Shown here one piece after another: positions 42,006 through 49,955 of a stretch of 64,000 nt of DNA (positions within the stretch are counted from its first letter, which is position 1; every line of letters begins with the position of its first letter). The translations under genes and the position numbers were made by a program. Location of the stretch: contig JADJII010000008.1 of NCBI GenBank assembly GCA_016707075.1, forward strand, positions 62,001 to 126,000, in the 5' to 3' direction. The notes beneath the pieces are model-generated. The model made no database searches. It saw nothing but the letters and a program-made list of their open reading frames with translations, and was not told where the DNA came from. This DNA is from Egaibacter danicus. Its GTDB lineage: Bacteria > Pseudomonadota > Gammaproteobacteria > Burkholderiales > Burkholderiaceae_C.

Positions 42006-43595
42006 TTATTTCTGAACCGTCATCCACTTGAACGGCATGAAGTTGTCGGCCAGTTGAACCAGATTGACCTTCTTGCTCACACCCCAGGCCAGCGCCTGCT
42101 GGTGCAGTGGCAGGTGCCCGATATCGGCCGAGTGCAGTTCAAATGCCTCCTTGATCATGGCGTTGCGCTTGGTCTTGTCGGTCTCAGACTGGATCTTGCG
42201 CGTCAATTCATCGACCTTGGGGTTGCAATAGGCACCCAGATTAAACTGGCCCGCGCCCTTGTCGTCCACGCACGCCATCAGGCCGTTCAAGGCGTTATGG
42301 GCGTCATAGGTTCCGGGAGTCCAGCCCAGCAAATAAAAGCTGGTGTCACGGCGCAAAATCTTGGGGAAATACGTGCCTTTTGTTTCAGCCTGCAGGTTGA
42401 TTTTCACACCAATACGCGAGAGGTTGGCTGCTACCGCCTGGCAGATTTCACCGTCATTCACATACCGGTCGTTCGGGCAGTTCATCGTGACTTCAAAGCC
42501 GTTCGGGTACCCGGCATCGGCCAGCAGCTTTTTGGCAGCTTCCGTGTCAAACGGCAAACGCTTGTTCAGTTCAGGGAGGAAGCCATTGATACCGGGGCCT
42601 ACCATCAGCGCGGTCGGGTTGGAGGCACCGCGCATCACCACACGCTTGATGCTGTCAATGTCAATGGCCTGATAGAAAGCCTGGCGAACACGCTTGTCCT
42701 TGAACGGGTTCTTGCCTTTCACGCTGGAATACAGCAACTCATCACGCTTCTGGTCCATACCCAGGAAGATGGTGCGCAGCTCGGGACCCGTGATGGCGCG
42801 CGCATTGGCACTGGCATTCACACGGGCAACGTCCTGCACGGGTACGGGCTCCATCACGTCAATTTCGCCGGACAGCAACGCGGCCACACGGGTGGCGTCA
42901 TTGGCAATCGGCGTGAACACGATGTCCGTCGCATTGCTCTCGATCGTGCCCCAATAGGATCCGTTGCGTGCAAAGCTGGTCTTCACACCGGGCTGGCGTT
43001 CGCGCAGGCGGTAGGGGCCCGTGCCATTGGCGCGGAAAGAGGCCGCGTTTTCAATGCCCTTGCGGCGATCAACCGGCTTGGCGGCCTGATTCGTCTCGCA
43101 CCACTTCTTGCTCATGATGTAGAGAAGGGAAATCACGTCCGGCAGGATGGGAAACGGTGCCTTGGTCTCGATCTCCACCGTGAGGTCGTTGATTTTTCGA
43201 ACCTCTTTAACGTCATTGGTGTAGCTCTTCATGTCGGAGCCGTCACCCGACGCGCGCGCAAAACTGAATATCACGTCATCAGCAGTGAAAGGCGTGCCAT
43301 CGTGAAACTGCACGCCTTTGCGGAGTTCAAAGCGCCACACGTTGGGCGATGGCTGCGACCATTTGGTCGCCAGCGCGGGCGCCAGGCTGAGGTCCTTGTT
43401 GCGCCCAACCAGGCCTTCATACACGTTGCCGGTGATGCTCAGCTGCATGGACTCGTTGAGCGAATGCGGGTCCATCGATGTGGCATCGCCCTGATTGGAG
43501 ATGCGCAGGGTTTGCGCAGATGCTACAAAACTCATAGCTGTCAGTGCATATCCAACGAGGGCTACGGTCGTATTTTTCTTGAAAAACATCATCAA
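42006..43595 (-). CDS. oppA: Peptide ABC transporter substrate-binding protein (OppA/DppA type)
   Basis: 529 residues. The signal peptide (MMMFFKKNTTVALVGYALTA and MSFVASAQT) is mostly encoded by a copy of the dispersed repeat. The mature protein is a cluster C binding protein: LRISNQGDATSMDPHS near the N-terminus, LRKGVQFHDGTPFTADDV (about 90), ANGTGPYRL (about 190) and NALNGLMACVDDKGAG (about 435). It binds peptides in the periplasm; an M20 amidohydrolase in the operon suggests N-acylated or unusual peptides. The start of the mature protein (SAQTLRI) fits signal peptidase I cleavage. Confidence 0.9.
   Translation of the reverse strand: MMMFFKKNTTVALVGYALTAMSFVASAQTLRISNQGDATSMDPHSLNESMQLSITGNVYEGLVGRNKDLSLAPALATKWSQPSPNVWRFELRKGVQFHDGTPFTADDVIFSFARASGDGSDMKSYTNDVKEVRKINDLTVEIETKAPFPILPDVISLLYIMSKKWCETNQAAKPVDRRKGIENAASFRANGTGPYRLRERQPGVKTSFARNGSYWGTIESNATDIVFTPIANDATRVAALLSGEIDVMEPVPVQDVARVNASANARAITGPELRTIFLGMDQKRDELLYSSVKGKNPFKDKRVRQAFYQAIDIDSIKRVVMRGASNPTALMVGPGINGFLPELNKRLPFDTEAAKKLLADAGYPNGFEVTMNCPNDRYVNDGEICQAVAANLSRIGVKINLQAETKGTYFPKILRRDTSFYLLGWTPGTYDAHNALNGLMACVDDKGAGQFNLGAYCNPKVDELTRKIQSETDKTKRNAMIKEAFELHSADIGHLPLHQQALAWGVSKKVNLVQLADNFMPFKWMTVQK
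43520..43580 (+). repeat. Dispersed ATAGC-type repeat, copy 5 (forms the oppA signal peptide)
   Basis: Reads GATGCTACAAAACTCATAGC, then TGTCAGTGCATATCCAACGA, then GGGCTACGGTCGTATTTTTC. Antisense to oppA, it supplies codons for KKNTTVALVGYALTAMSFVAS, so most of the signal peptide is repeat-derived. The GCTA/ATAGC/TGCAT/GAGGGCTA block order matches the other copies. Confidence 0.75.
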
Positions 43596-43618
43596 CTCCT
43601 GTTAAAAAAACAAAACTG

Positions 43619-44863
43619 TCACGATGCCGCGATCGGCATGGCCTGCTCGGCCAGACTGGCATGCAGGGCCGAGCCCAGCGACAAAATATCGTCATTGAAA
43701 TCGTACCGGCTATTGTGCAGGAAACAACTGCCCACGCCGTTCTCTTCGCCCTGCCCGATCCGCATGTAGGCACCGGGCTTGACTTGCAGCATGAACGAGA
43801 AATCTTCTGCCCCCATGCTGGGCTCCAGATCACGCACCACATGGTCCCGCCCGACCAGACTTTGCGCCACATCGGCGGCAAAGTGGGCTTCAGGTGCGGT
43901 GTTCAGTGTGGCCGGATACATGCGCTCATAGTGCACGGTGGCCGTAGCGCCAAAGCCCATGGCGACGGCCTGGCACATGTCATTCAGGCGCCGCTCCACC
44001 AGCGCCTGCACGGTCGGGCTGAAAGTGCGCACGGTTCCAACCAGCGTGGCAGAACCCGGTATCACACTCATGGCACCCATTTCGCCCGCGCGCATGGCAC
44101 ACAGGCTGATCACGGCGCTGTCCACCGGCTTCACATTGCGCGACACGATGCTTTGCACGGCGGTAATGATGTGCGCGGCCACCAGCACGGGATCAATCGT
44201 CTGGTAAGGGTGCGCGCCATGCCCGCCCTTGCCGGTGATCTCGATGGTGATCCGGTCGGCCGCGGCCATCATGGGTCCGGGGTTGATGCCGATGGTGCCC
44301 GGGCGCATGGCAGGCCAGTTGTGCATGCCGTAGACCGACTGCACCGGAAAGCGGTCAAACAGGCCATCCTCAATCATGGCCTTGGCACCCGCGTAGCCCT
44401 CCTCACCCGGCTGGAAGATCAGTACAGCGGTGCCATCAAAATTCCGGGTCTCCGCCAGGTAGCGGGCCGCCCCCACCAGCATGGTGGTGTGGCCGTCATG
44501 TCCACAACCATGCATGAGCCCGGGTTTGGCAGATTTCCACGCGAAGTCGTTGTGCTCTTGCATCGGCAGCGCGTCCATGTCGGCGCGCAGGCCAATCATC
44601 TTGCCACTGGTGTGCTGACGTCCCTTGATGACCGCCACCACACCGGTTTTCCCCATGCCCGAGTGAATCTCATCGACACCACACACTTTCAGGGCCTCGG
44701 TGACCCGCCGCGCGGTGTACAGCTCTTCAAAGCCCAGTTCCGGGTGGGCATGGAGGTCACGCCGAAAGGCCGTCAACTCGGGATGAAAGGCTGCAATCTG
44801 CGCGAAGGCGCGGCCTTTGGCATGCAGGCGCGGTCCCGGGGCATGTTGGGTTGGGTTTGTCAT
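43619..44863 (-). CDS. M20-family amidohydrolase (hippurate hydrolase / N-acyl amino acid deacylase type)
   Basis: 414 residues from the ATG at 44863. Metal and catalytic motifs: LRADMDALPMQE (about 105-116), MHGCGHDGHTTMLVGAA (about 130-146), FQPGEEGYAGA (catalytic Glu pair, about 168), the dimerisation domain around MAAADRITIEITGKGGHGAHP, and EPSMGAEDFSF (about 375). It cleaves an acyl-amide or peptide bond in the cytoplasm. It overlaps the oppB stop by 4 nt and precedes oppA by 23 bp. Placed inside a peptide ABC operon, it probably processes the imported ligand. Confidence 0.9.
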   Translation of the reverse strand: MTNPTQHAPGPRLHAKGRAFAQIAAFHPELTAFRRDLHAHPELGFEELYTARRVTEALKVCGVDEIHSGMGKTGVVAVIKGRQHTSGKMIGLRADMDALPMQEHNDFAWKSAKPGLMHGCGHDGHTTMLVGAARYLAETRNFDGTAVLIFQPGEEGYAGAKAMIEDGLFDRFPVQSVYGMHNWPAMRPGTIGINPGPMMAAADRITIEITGKGGHGAHPYQTIDPVLVAAHIITAVQSIVSRNVKPVDSAVISLCAMRAGEMGAMSVIPGSATLVGTVRTFSPTVQALVERRLNDMCQAVAMGFGATATVHYERMYPATLNTAPEAHFAADVAQSLVGRDHVVRDLEPSMGAEDFSFMLQVKPGAYMRIGQGEENGVGSCFLHNSRYDFNDDILSLGSALHASLAEQAMPIAAS

Positions 44864-45852
44864 CAGCGGCTCCCGCCAGAAGTCAGGCTGGACAGGCGCA
44901 GACGCGGGTCCACCACAAAGTAGAGCAGATCGACCACCAGGTTGATCACCACAAAGATCAGCGCAATCAGGCACAGGTAAGCCGCCATCACCGGAATGTC
45001 GGCAAACGTCACCGCCTGGATGAACAACAGCCCCATGCCCGGCCACTGAAACACCGTCTCGGTGATGATGGCAAACGCGATGAGCTGCCCCAGTTGCAGC
45101 CCCGTGATGGTCATCACCGGCACCAGCGTGTTTTTCAGCGCATGGCCGAAATGAATGGCGTTATTGCTCAGGCCCCGCGCCCGCGCAAACTTGATGTAGT
45201 CGGTGCGCAGCACCTCCAGCATCTCGGCGCGCACCAGCCGCATGATCAGCGTGAGCTGGAAGATCGCCAGCGTGATGGCCGGCAGGATGATGTGATGCCA
45301 GCCATCCACCGTGGCGAGTCCGCTGTGCCACCAGCCCAGCTCCACCACTTCGCCCCGGCCAAAGCTGGGAAACCAGCCCAGACCGACGGCAAACACCAGA
45401 ATCAGCAAAATGCCGATCAAAAACGTGGGCAGGGAAACACCCAACAGCGAAATCATCATCAGCAACTGGCTCGACCACGTGCCCCTGCGCAAGGCCGCGT
45501 AAACGCCCATGGGCACGCCAATCAACAGTGCCAGGGCAGCAGCCACCAAAGCCAGCTCCAGCGTGGCCGGGAACCGCTCTGCAAGAAGCCTCGACACTTT
45601 GGCACCCTGACGCAGACTCAGGCCAAATTCGCCCTGCACGGCGTTCAGCAGGAAATGCCAGAACTGGACGAAAAACGGCTGGTCAAGACCCAGATCGGCA
45701 CGCAGGGCCGCAATCTGGTCGGGTTTGGCATCCTGCCCCAGCAGAAACACCACCGGGTCGCCCACGTATTGAAACAGCATGAAGGCGATGAACGCCACGC
45801 ACACCATCACGAGGACGGCCTGAATCAGGCGGCGAAAAATGAAGACGGGCAT
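44863..45852 (-). CDS. oppB: Peptide ABC transporter permease (OppB/DppB type)
   Basis: 329 residues with six helices: MPVFIFRRLIQAVLVMVCVAF at the start, LGLDQPFFVQFWHFLLNAVQGEFG (about 50-73, given as LGLDQPFFVQFW), and EVLRTDYIKFARARGLSNNAI (EAA loop, about 204). It pairs with OppC to form the membrane channel. It is the first gene of the operon; the upstream 100 bp has no clear promoter and borders a remnant of another gene. Confidence 0.92.
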   Translation of the reverse strand: MPVFIFRRLIQAVLVMVCVAFIAFMLFQYVGDPVVFLLGQDAKPDQIAALRADLGLDQPFFVQFWHFLLNAVQGEFGLSLRQGAKVSRLLAERFPATLELALVAAALALLIGVPMGVYAALRRGTWSSQLLMMISLLGVSLPTFLIGILLILVFAVGLGWFPSFGRGEVVELGWWHSGLATVDGWHHIILPAITLAIFQLTLIMRLVRAEMLEVLRTDYIKFARARGLSNNAIHFGHALKNTLVPVMTITGLQLGQLIAFAIITETVFQWPGMGLLFIQAVTFADIPVMAAYLCLIALIFVVINLVVDLLYFVVDPRLRLSSLTSGGSR

Positions 45853-45958
45853 CTAGCGGCCATCAGGCGAACTGCACATGAAGTGAATGTAGCAGAGCAC
45901 ACGCCTTGCCGATACGGGGTTTTCACGGGCCCGGCCCGCGTAACTGTTGCGTGAACAG

Positions 45959-46018
45959 CTATTGTTTTGGTAGCGCGCTGGCCACCTGGTTGTGAGCCAT
46001 CAAGTTCACCGGTGAGAA
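45959..46018 (-). pseudogene. Remnant copy of the 3' end of the DUF3047-like lipoprotein gene
   Basis: Reading minus, 46018-45959 encodes FSPVNLMAHNQVASALPKQ and a stop. The intact gene at 46787 ends YGPVKLVPPSQVASALPKQ. The last 30 bp are identical in DNA and the rest has drifted. It is one side of a direct repeat that brackets the toxin-antitoxin genes. Confidence 0.75.
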
Positions 46019-46032
46019 TGACAGTCGTACGC

Positions 46033-46068
46033 CAATTTGATTACAATGATTTCATTGCAATCAAATTG
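46033..46068. promoter_or_regulatory. Large palindromic operator upstream of the toxin-antitoxin pair
   Basis: Arms of 17 nt with 16 pairing: CAATTTGATTACAATGA (46033-46049) and TCATTGCAATCAAATTG (46052-46068), spacer TT. It ends 8 bp before the antitoxin ATG. FitA-type ribbon-helix-helix antitoxins bind palindromes like this, so autoregulation is expected. Confidence 0.8.
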
Positions 46069-46076
46069 AATCAAAA

Positions 46077-46328
46077 ATGAGCAGCATTACCGTTCGAAAT
46101 CTGGATGAATCTGTCAAAAACGGCTTGCGCGTGCGTGCCGCTCGACATGGGTGGTCGATGGAACAGGAAGTAAGGCAAATTCTTCAGCAGACTGTTGCAC
46201 CCGCGCAAGCTGGGGAAATCAGCTTTGCCGAACGCATTAATCGAAGGTTTGCCAACCTTGACGCCACAGCGATTCCAATTCCAAAACGCCAAACAACCCG
46301 AAAACCGCCTGAGTTCGGCAAACCATGA
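46077..46328 (+). CDS. FitA/VapB-like antitoxin (ribbon-helix-helix)
   Basis: 83 residues. N-terminal ribbon-helix-helix (ITVRNLDESVKNGLRVRAARHGWSMEQEVRQIL, about 4-36, given as ITVRNLDESVKNGLRVRAA and MEQEVRQIL) and a flexible C-terminus rich in Pro (IPIPKRQTTRKPPEFGKP) that would thread into the toxin. The promoter is marked by the large palindrome. The stop overlaps the toxin start by 4 nt, as in typical vapBC. Confidence 0.9.
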   Translation: MSSITVRNLDESVKNGLRVRAARHGWSMEQEVRQILQQTVAPAQAGEISFAERINRRFANLDATAIPIPKRQTTRKPPEFGKP

Positions 46329-46771
46329 GCAGCGGTTTCCTGCTGGATACCAACGTGCTGTCGGAGTTGATGCGCGAGCGCCCAGCTGCAGGTGTTCAGG
46401 ACTGGTTTGCCCAGAACCTGCACCTGCCCATGCACACCAGCAGCATCACTCAAGCTGAAATTCTGACCGGCGTCGCCCTTCTACCGGCAGGTAAACGCCG
46501 CACCTTGTTGGCTGAGGCTGCAGAGCAGATGTTTGAGCAAGACTTCCCTGTTGGGCACTGCCATGCATTCGATGCAGCTGCCGCGCATCACTACGCTGTC
46601 ATCGTGGCGTCTCGTACGCGCCTGGGGCAACCGATCTCGACTGAAGATGCACAAATTGCAGCTATTGCCCTGGCTAACGGGTTGACCCTGGCCACCCGCA
46701 ATACCAAAGACTTTGACAACATTGCGGAACTCACAGTAACAAACCCCTGGCTAGCCATCTCCCCACACTAA
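46325..46771 (+). CDS. FitB/VapC-like PIN-domain RNase toxin
   Basis: 148 residues. PIN-domain acidic residues: GFLLDTNVLSELM (Asp about 8), QAEILTGVALL (Glu about 44), GQPISTEDAQIAA (Asp about 109) and LATRNTKDFDNI (about 126-137). The Asp/Glu set is complete, so the toxin should be active. PIN toxins cut tRNA or rRNA. With its antitoxin it forms a self-contained cassette between the opp operon and the DUF3047-like gene. Confidence 0.92.
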   Translation: MSSGFLLDTNVLSELMRERPAAGVQDWFAQNLHLPMHTSSITQAEILTGVALLPAGKRRTLLAEAAEQMFEQDFPVGHCHAFDAAAAHHYAVIVASRTRLGQPISTEDAQIAAIALANGLTLATRNTKDFDNIAELTVTNPWLAISPH

Positions 46772-46786
46772 CGCGCCGGAGGGAGG

Positions 46787-46816
46787 CTATTGTTTTGGTA
46801 GCGCGCTGGCCACCTG
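46787..46816. repeat. 30-bp direct repeat, right copy (left copy at 45959-45988)
   Basis: CTATTGTTTTGGTAGCGCGC followed by TGGCCACCTG is identical at 45959-45988 and 46787-46816, bracketing the toxin-antitoxin cassette. The right copy is the end of a live gene. Similarity continues for another 30 bp beyond the exact match. Confidence 0.85.
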
Positions 46817-47614
46817 ACTGGGCGGCACCAGCTTCACGGGCCCGTACCAGGCCTGCGTGGTGGACTGCGTGTTGTCGCTGTCAGTCATGATGCCAACGGC
46901 CAGCAGCGCGCCGGGCGCCTCGCCGAAGGCTTTTTCAAAGTCGGCCCGAATATCGCGCTCATAGTCCAGCCATTGGCCAAGGTTTCTGGAGCCCGACTCC
47001 ATCACCAGCTTGCGGATGAGGTCAGTCCGCGGGTTGATGATCACCGAGCCGGGCTCGCGGTTGTTGCACCACACGTACATCAGCGTGGCATAGGGCAGCG
47101 GTTCACCGGTCAGCGCATGGGCCAGTTCGGACAGCATCGCGTTTTTGGCAGAAAACTTGGAGCGGTCGCCCTCAAAAGCCAGCACGATGCGCACGGGCGA
47201 ATCACCCAGATCCCGCTGGGTCAGATCAGCCGCATCCATCAGGGCCGGCACTTTCCATGAAAACCGCAGCCGGTTCAGATCAAGGGGTTCGACACGCACC
47301 CTCTGGCGCAACATGCTGGCCGACGAGGCCGCCTGCACGGCCATGGCATTGCGCCCATCAAGCTGAACCAGGCTGTACCGGCTGGCCTTCTTGCCCGGGA
47401 ATGCGGTGTGCTGCCACTGGAGCGCCGCGGACGGCAAGGTGACCGGCTCCGGGGTAGCAGGAGGCGTAGCGGCCTGTACCCACGGAATGGCGGCGACCTG
47501 GGTGGAGTCGGACAGCCCGTCTTCGTCTTCAGACGTGGCGACGGTCGCGACCGAAGCACAGCCACCCAACAGCAAATAAAAGAAAACCGGCAACAGCCGG
47601 AAAAACATCTTCAT
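46787..47614 (-). CDS. DUF3047-like lipoprotein
   Basis: 275 residues from the ATG at 47614 (MKMFFRLLPVFFYLLLGGCAS). Lipobox LGGC with Cys about 19. The mature protein has an N-terminal acidic stretch (TSEDEDGLSDS) and a globular domain with FSWKVPALMDAADL, VRIVLAFEGDRS, LMYVWCNNREPGSVIINPRTD and ALLAVGIMTDSDNT, which resembles DUF3047. Its function is unknown. The operator-like palindrome at 47617-47633 lies 3 bp before the start. The end of the gene is partly duplicated at 45959-46018. Confidence 0.75.
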   Translation of the reverse strand: MKMFFRLLPVFFYLLLGGCASVATVATSEDEDGLSDSTQVAAIPWVQAATPPATPEPVTLPSAALQWQHTAFPGKKASRYSLVQLDGRNAMAVQAASSASMLRQRVRVEPLDLNRLRFSWKVPALMDAADLTQRDLGDSPVRIVLAFEGDRSKFSAKNAMLSELAHALTGEPLPYATLMYVWCNNREPGSVIINPRTDLIRKLVMESGSRNLGQWLDYERDIRADFEKAFGEAPGALLAVGIMTDSDNTQSTTQAWYGPVKLVPPSQVASALPKQ

Positions 47615-47616
47615 TG

Positions 47617-47633
47617 TGTTACATACAGTAACA
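47617..47633. promoter_or_regulatory. Palindrome upstream of the DUF3047-like gene
   Basis: TGTTAC-ATACA-GTAACA, a perfect 6-bp inverted repeat with a 5-nt spacer, almost touching the start codon at 47614. It could be an operator or a translational control hairpin. Confidence 0.4.
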
Positions 47634-47657
47634 GAAATTGTAGACCATCCCATACGT

Positions 47658-47688
47658 AGAAACCCCCTGCAACTTGCGCTGCAGGGGG
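47658..47688 (-). terminator. Terminator downstream of the first porin gene
   Basis: Stem CCCCCTGCA (47663-47671) / TGCAGGGGG (47680-47688) on the + strand. Reading minus, this hairpin is followed by TTTCT, fitting transcription from the porin gene whose stop is at 47730. Confidence 0.75.
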
Positions 47689-47729
47689 CTCCGGTTTTGA
47701 AAGAGAAGCTAACTGACGTTAGCGCTCAA

Positions 47730-48695
47730 TCAGAACTTGTGCATCAGGCGGGTACGGAATGACGTGACGGTATTCGCGGCGTTAGCATCTTCAGCCCTAT
47801 AGGCCACCTGCACGCTTGTGCGCTTGCTCATCGAATAGTCAGCAACAGCTTCCCAGCCAGAGGTCGTTGCCGCAACGGAAGACTTGGTACGGATGTAGTT
47901 CAGACCAACAGAGGTTGAACCAAATGTTGCACCCACACCCAGAGCAGTATCTTTGAGTGTGAACGTCTGGTATTTTTCGCTACCAAAACCCGCACCGATC
48001 GTCACCATGCCCAAGGCATAGTTACCTGACAAGCGATAACGACTCTTCGAGCACTCCGCAAACTGGCCATTGCAATTCGACACGGCCGTAGTGCCGTTTG
48101 CGCCAAACGAGGTGTATTCAAAACCCGCATTCAAAGGGCCATTGCTATAAGCCAAACCGAGTTGGGCAAAGTCACGTGTGGCAGCGGCGGACTGCATACC
48201 ACCTGCACCATTAGCATCGCCCAGCATCACGGTGGCTGTGAAACCACTCATGTCAGGCGTGGTGTACGAAATCATGTCAACAAACTCGTCACCATCATTG
48301 AAATTGGTGTTACCTGAATCAAGGCCCTGACCTTGCACAGGGTGAGCAAGATCAATCAAGGTTTGATACAGGGCATCAACCGAACCACCCTTCAGGGTAC
48401 CAAAGCCACCGGACAGGTAGACGTAGGCATCACGACCGTCCACAACGCCAGCAGCGCCACGGCCACGAACGCGAACGTCCATGGAAACGCCAGCTTTCAT
48501 GCCACCACCCAGGTCTTCAGAAGCAGCGAAGGTGATGTTACCGTCAGTCACACCGAAGCCGCTGGATCTGACGCCAGCGCCAGATTCGCCGTTGGTATAG
48601 GCAAATCCAAATTTACCAGACACAGTCGCGTTGGACTGTGCAAATGCGCCACCAGCAATAGCCAGAGCAGCAACAGCTACGAGGGTTTTTTTCAT
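47730..48695 (-). CDS. Gram-negative porin
   Basis: 321 residues. Signal peptide (MKKTLVAVAALAIAGGAFAQ, about 1-20), then a trimeric betaproteobacterial porin barrel with alternating strands. VSGKFGFAYTNGESG opens the barrel, MKAGVSMDVRVRGRGAAGVVDGRDAYVYLSGGFGTLKGG (about 66-100; the arginine-rich constriction part is VRVRGRGAAGVVDGRD) and the C-terminal FRTRLMHKF with terminal Phe. It forms a passive outer-membrane channel. It is a paralogue of the next porin and sits in tandem with it. Both run in the same direction, each with its own terminator. Confidence 0.93.
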   Translation of the reverse strand: MKKTLVAVAALAIAGGAFAQSNATVSGKFGFAYTNGESGAGVRSSGFGVTDGNITFAASEDLGGGMKAGVSMDVRVRGRGAAGVVDGRDAYVYLSGGFGTLKGGSVDALYQTLIDLAHPVQGQGLDSGNTNFNDGDEFVDMISYTTPDMSGFTATVMLGDANGAGGMQSAAATRDFAQLGLAYSNGPLNAGFEYTSFGANGTTAVSNCNGQFAECSKSRYRLSGNYALGMVTIGAGFGSEKYQTFTLKDTALGVGATFGSTSVGLNYIRTKSSVAATTSGWEAVADYSMSKRTSVQVAYRAEDANAANTVTSFRTRLMHKF

Positions 48696-48895
48696 TTGTG
48701 AATTCCTGAAAGTTAATGAATGGGTGCTGACTCAACAGTTCCAACAACCCGGTGACACTGCGTATGAACAGAACACAAATTTATTTAACCAGACTGTCAA
48801 AACCCTGGCAAATGAAACTGCGGGAAAACCCTGAAAAATACATTCAAATAATTGAATTGGTTGCGCAGTTGCAACAAATTGAAACACCGCTCAAG

Positions 48896-48930
48896 AAAAA
48901 ACCCCCGCAGCTTTCGCCACGGGGGTTTTA
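48896..48930 (-). terminator. Terminator downstream of the second porin gene
   Basis: CCCCCG (48902-48907) pairs with CGGGGG (48920-48925), flanked by A-rich and T-rich tracts, so it works on the minus strand after the porin stop at 48969 and could also act on the + strand. Confidence 0.75.
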
Positions 48931-48968
48931 TTCATTCAACTTGCATGCTGGCTTATGCCAGCGTCAAA

Positions 48969-49940
48969 TCAGAATGCGTGGGACAGTTGAAGACGGAGAG
49001 TCGTCTTGTTGTCTGGCAGCGCATTGCTGTCTTCAGACTGGTAACCAGCCATCACGTAGGTGCGCTTGCTCAGGTCGTACTTAACGCCCAAATCATATGC
49101 TTTCACCTTCAGACCGGTATCAACCTTGCGGTTGGTGATGTTGGCACCAACGGTTACAGGGCCAAACGGAGCGGCAACGCCCAGAATCCACTGCTTGTCT
49201 TTCACGCCGCCAACCAGTTTGGATTGCTGATAGCCCAGACCCACGGTAGCAACACCCAGGTTGTAGTTACCAGACAAACGCACGCGGTTGTCAGCCAGAG
49301 GAGCTGCTGCTGCATTGGCGCCATAGCTCGTGTAGTCACCCTTGACGTTAATTGGACCGTTGGAGTAGCCGCCACCGATCAGCACTGCGTCTTGCGACAC
49401 AGCGCTAGACTGCATACCACCAGCGCCGTTTTGCTGTCCGAGAGCATTTGCAATGCCGTCAATCATTTGAACGGTAGCGGTGAAACCACCCATGTTCGGC
49501 GTGGTGTATGCGAGCCAATCAACGTTTGTGCCGCCAGCCAGAGCCAAACCATCGTCCAGACCGATCACAGGAGCGCCAGCGCCGCCGTAACCGATGATGC
49601 CGTTAGCGGCTTCAACTGCACCGCCGACCAGGGAGCCGAAGCCGCCCATCAGGTACACAGTAGCGTCACGACCGTCAACCACACCAGCGGCGCCACGGCC
49701 ACGAACGCGAACGTCCATGGAAACGCCAGCTTTCAGGCCGCCACCGAGGTCTTCAACAGCTGCGAATACGACGTTGCCGTCAGTAACGCGAAGGCCATTT
49801 GCCTTTGCGCCTGCAACACCAGTGCCACTGTTGGTGGCTTCATATGCAAAACGGAATTTGCCGGTCAGATTGACAGAGGACTGGGCAGAAGCTGCACCAA
49901 CCAACGCCAGAGCAGCGATAGCTACGAGGGTTTTTTTCAT
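48969..49940 (-). CDS. Gram-negative porin, tandem paralogue
   Basis: About 323 residues from the ATG at 49940, with GGAGAA at good spacing. Signal peptide (MKKTLVAIAALALVGAASAQ), SSVNLTGKFRFAYEATNS, the loop 3 block KAGVSMDVRVRGRGAAGVVD, and a C-terminal LRLQLSHAF with terminal Phe. It is close in sequence to the porin at 47730-48695 but with different loops, so it probably has different selectivity. The upstream reading of five residues starts with TTG and is unlikely. A 46-bp stretch is identical between the two genes. Confidence 0.92.
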   Translation of the reverse strand: MKKTLVAIAALALVGAASAQSSVNLTGKFRFAYEATNSGTGVAGAKANGLRVTDGNVVFAAVEDLGGGLKAGVSMDVRVRGRGAAGVVDGRDATVYLMGGFGSLVGGAVEAANGIIGYGGAGAPVIGLDDGLALAGGTNVDWLAYTTPNMGGFTATVQMIDGIANALGQQNGAGGMQSSAVSQDAVLIGGGYSNGPINVKGDYTSYGANAAAAPLADNRVRLSGNYNLGVATVGLGYQQSKLVGGVKDKQWILGVAAPFGPVTVGANITNRKVDTGLKVKAYDLGVKYDLSKRTYVMAGYQSEDSNALPDNKTTLRLQLSHAF

Positions 49941-49955
49941 TTCAGATTTCTCCAA

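Noticed and set aside
41076..43769. Open + strand frame of nearly 900 codons over the opp genes
   Set aside because: It lies opposite oppC and oppA, is rich in His/Gln/Arg, and lacks domains. It is a reverse-frame artefact of GC-rich codon use.
48752..49084. Possible small protein beginning MNRTQIYLTRLSKPW between the porins
   Set aside because: The composition looks protein-like, but it runs through the porin terminator and into the second porin's coding strand, with no ribosome site.
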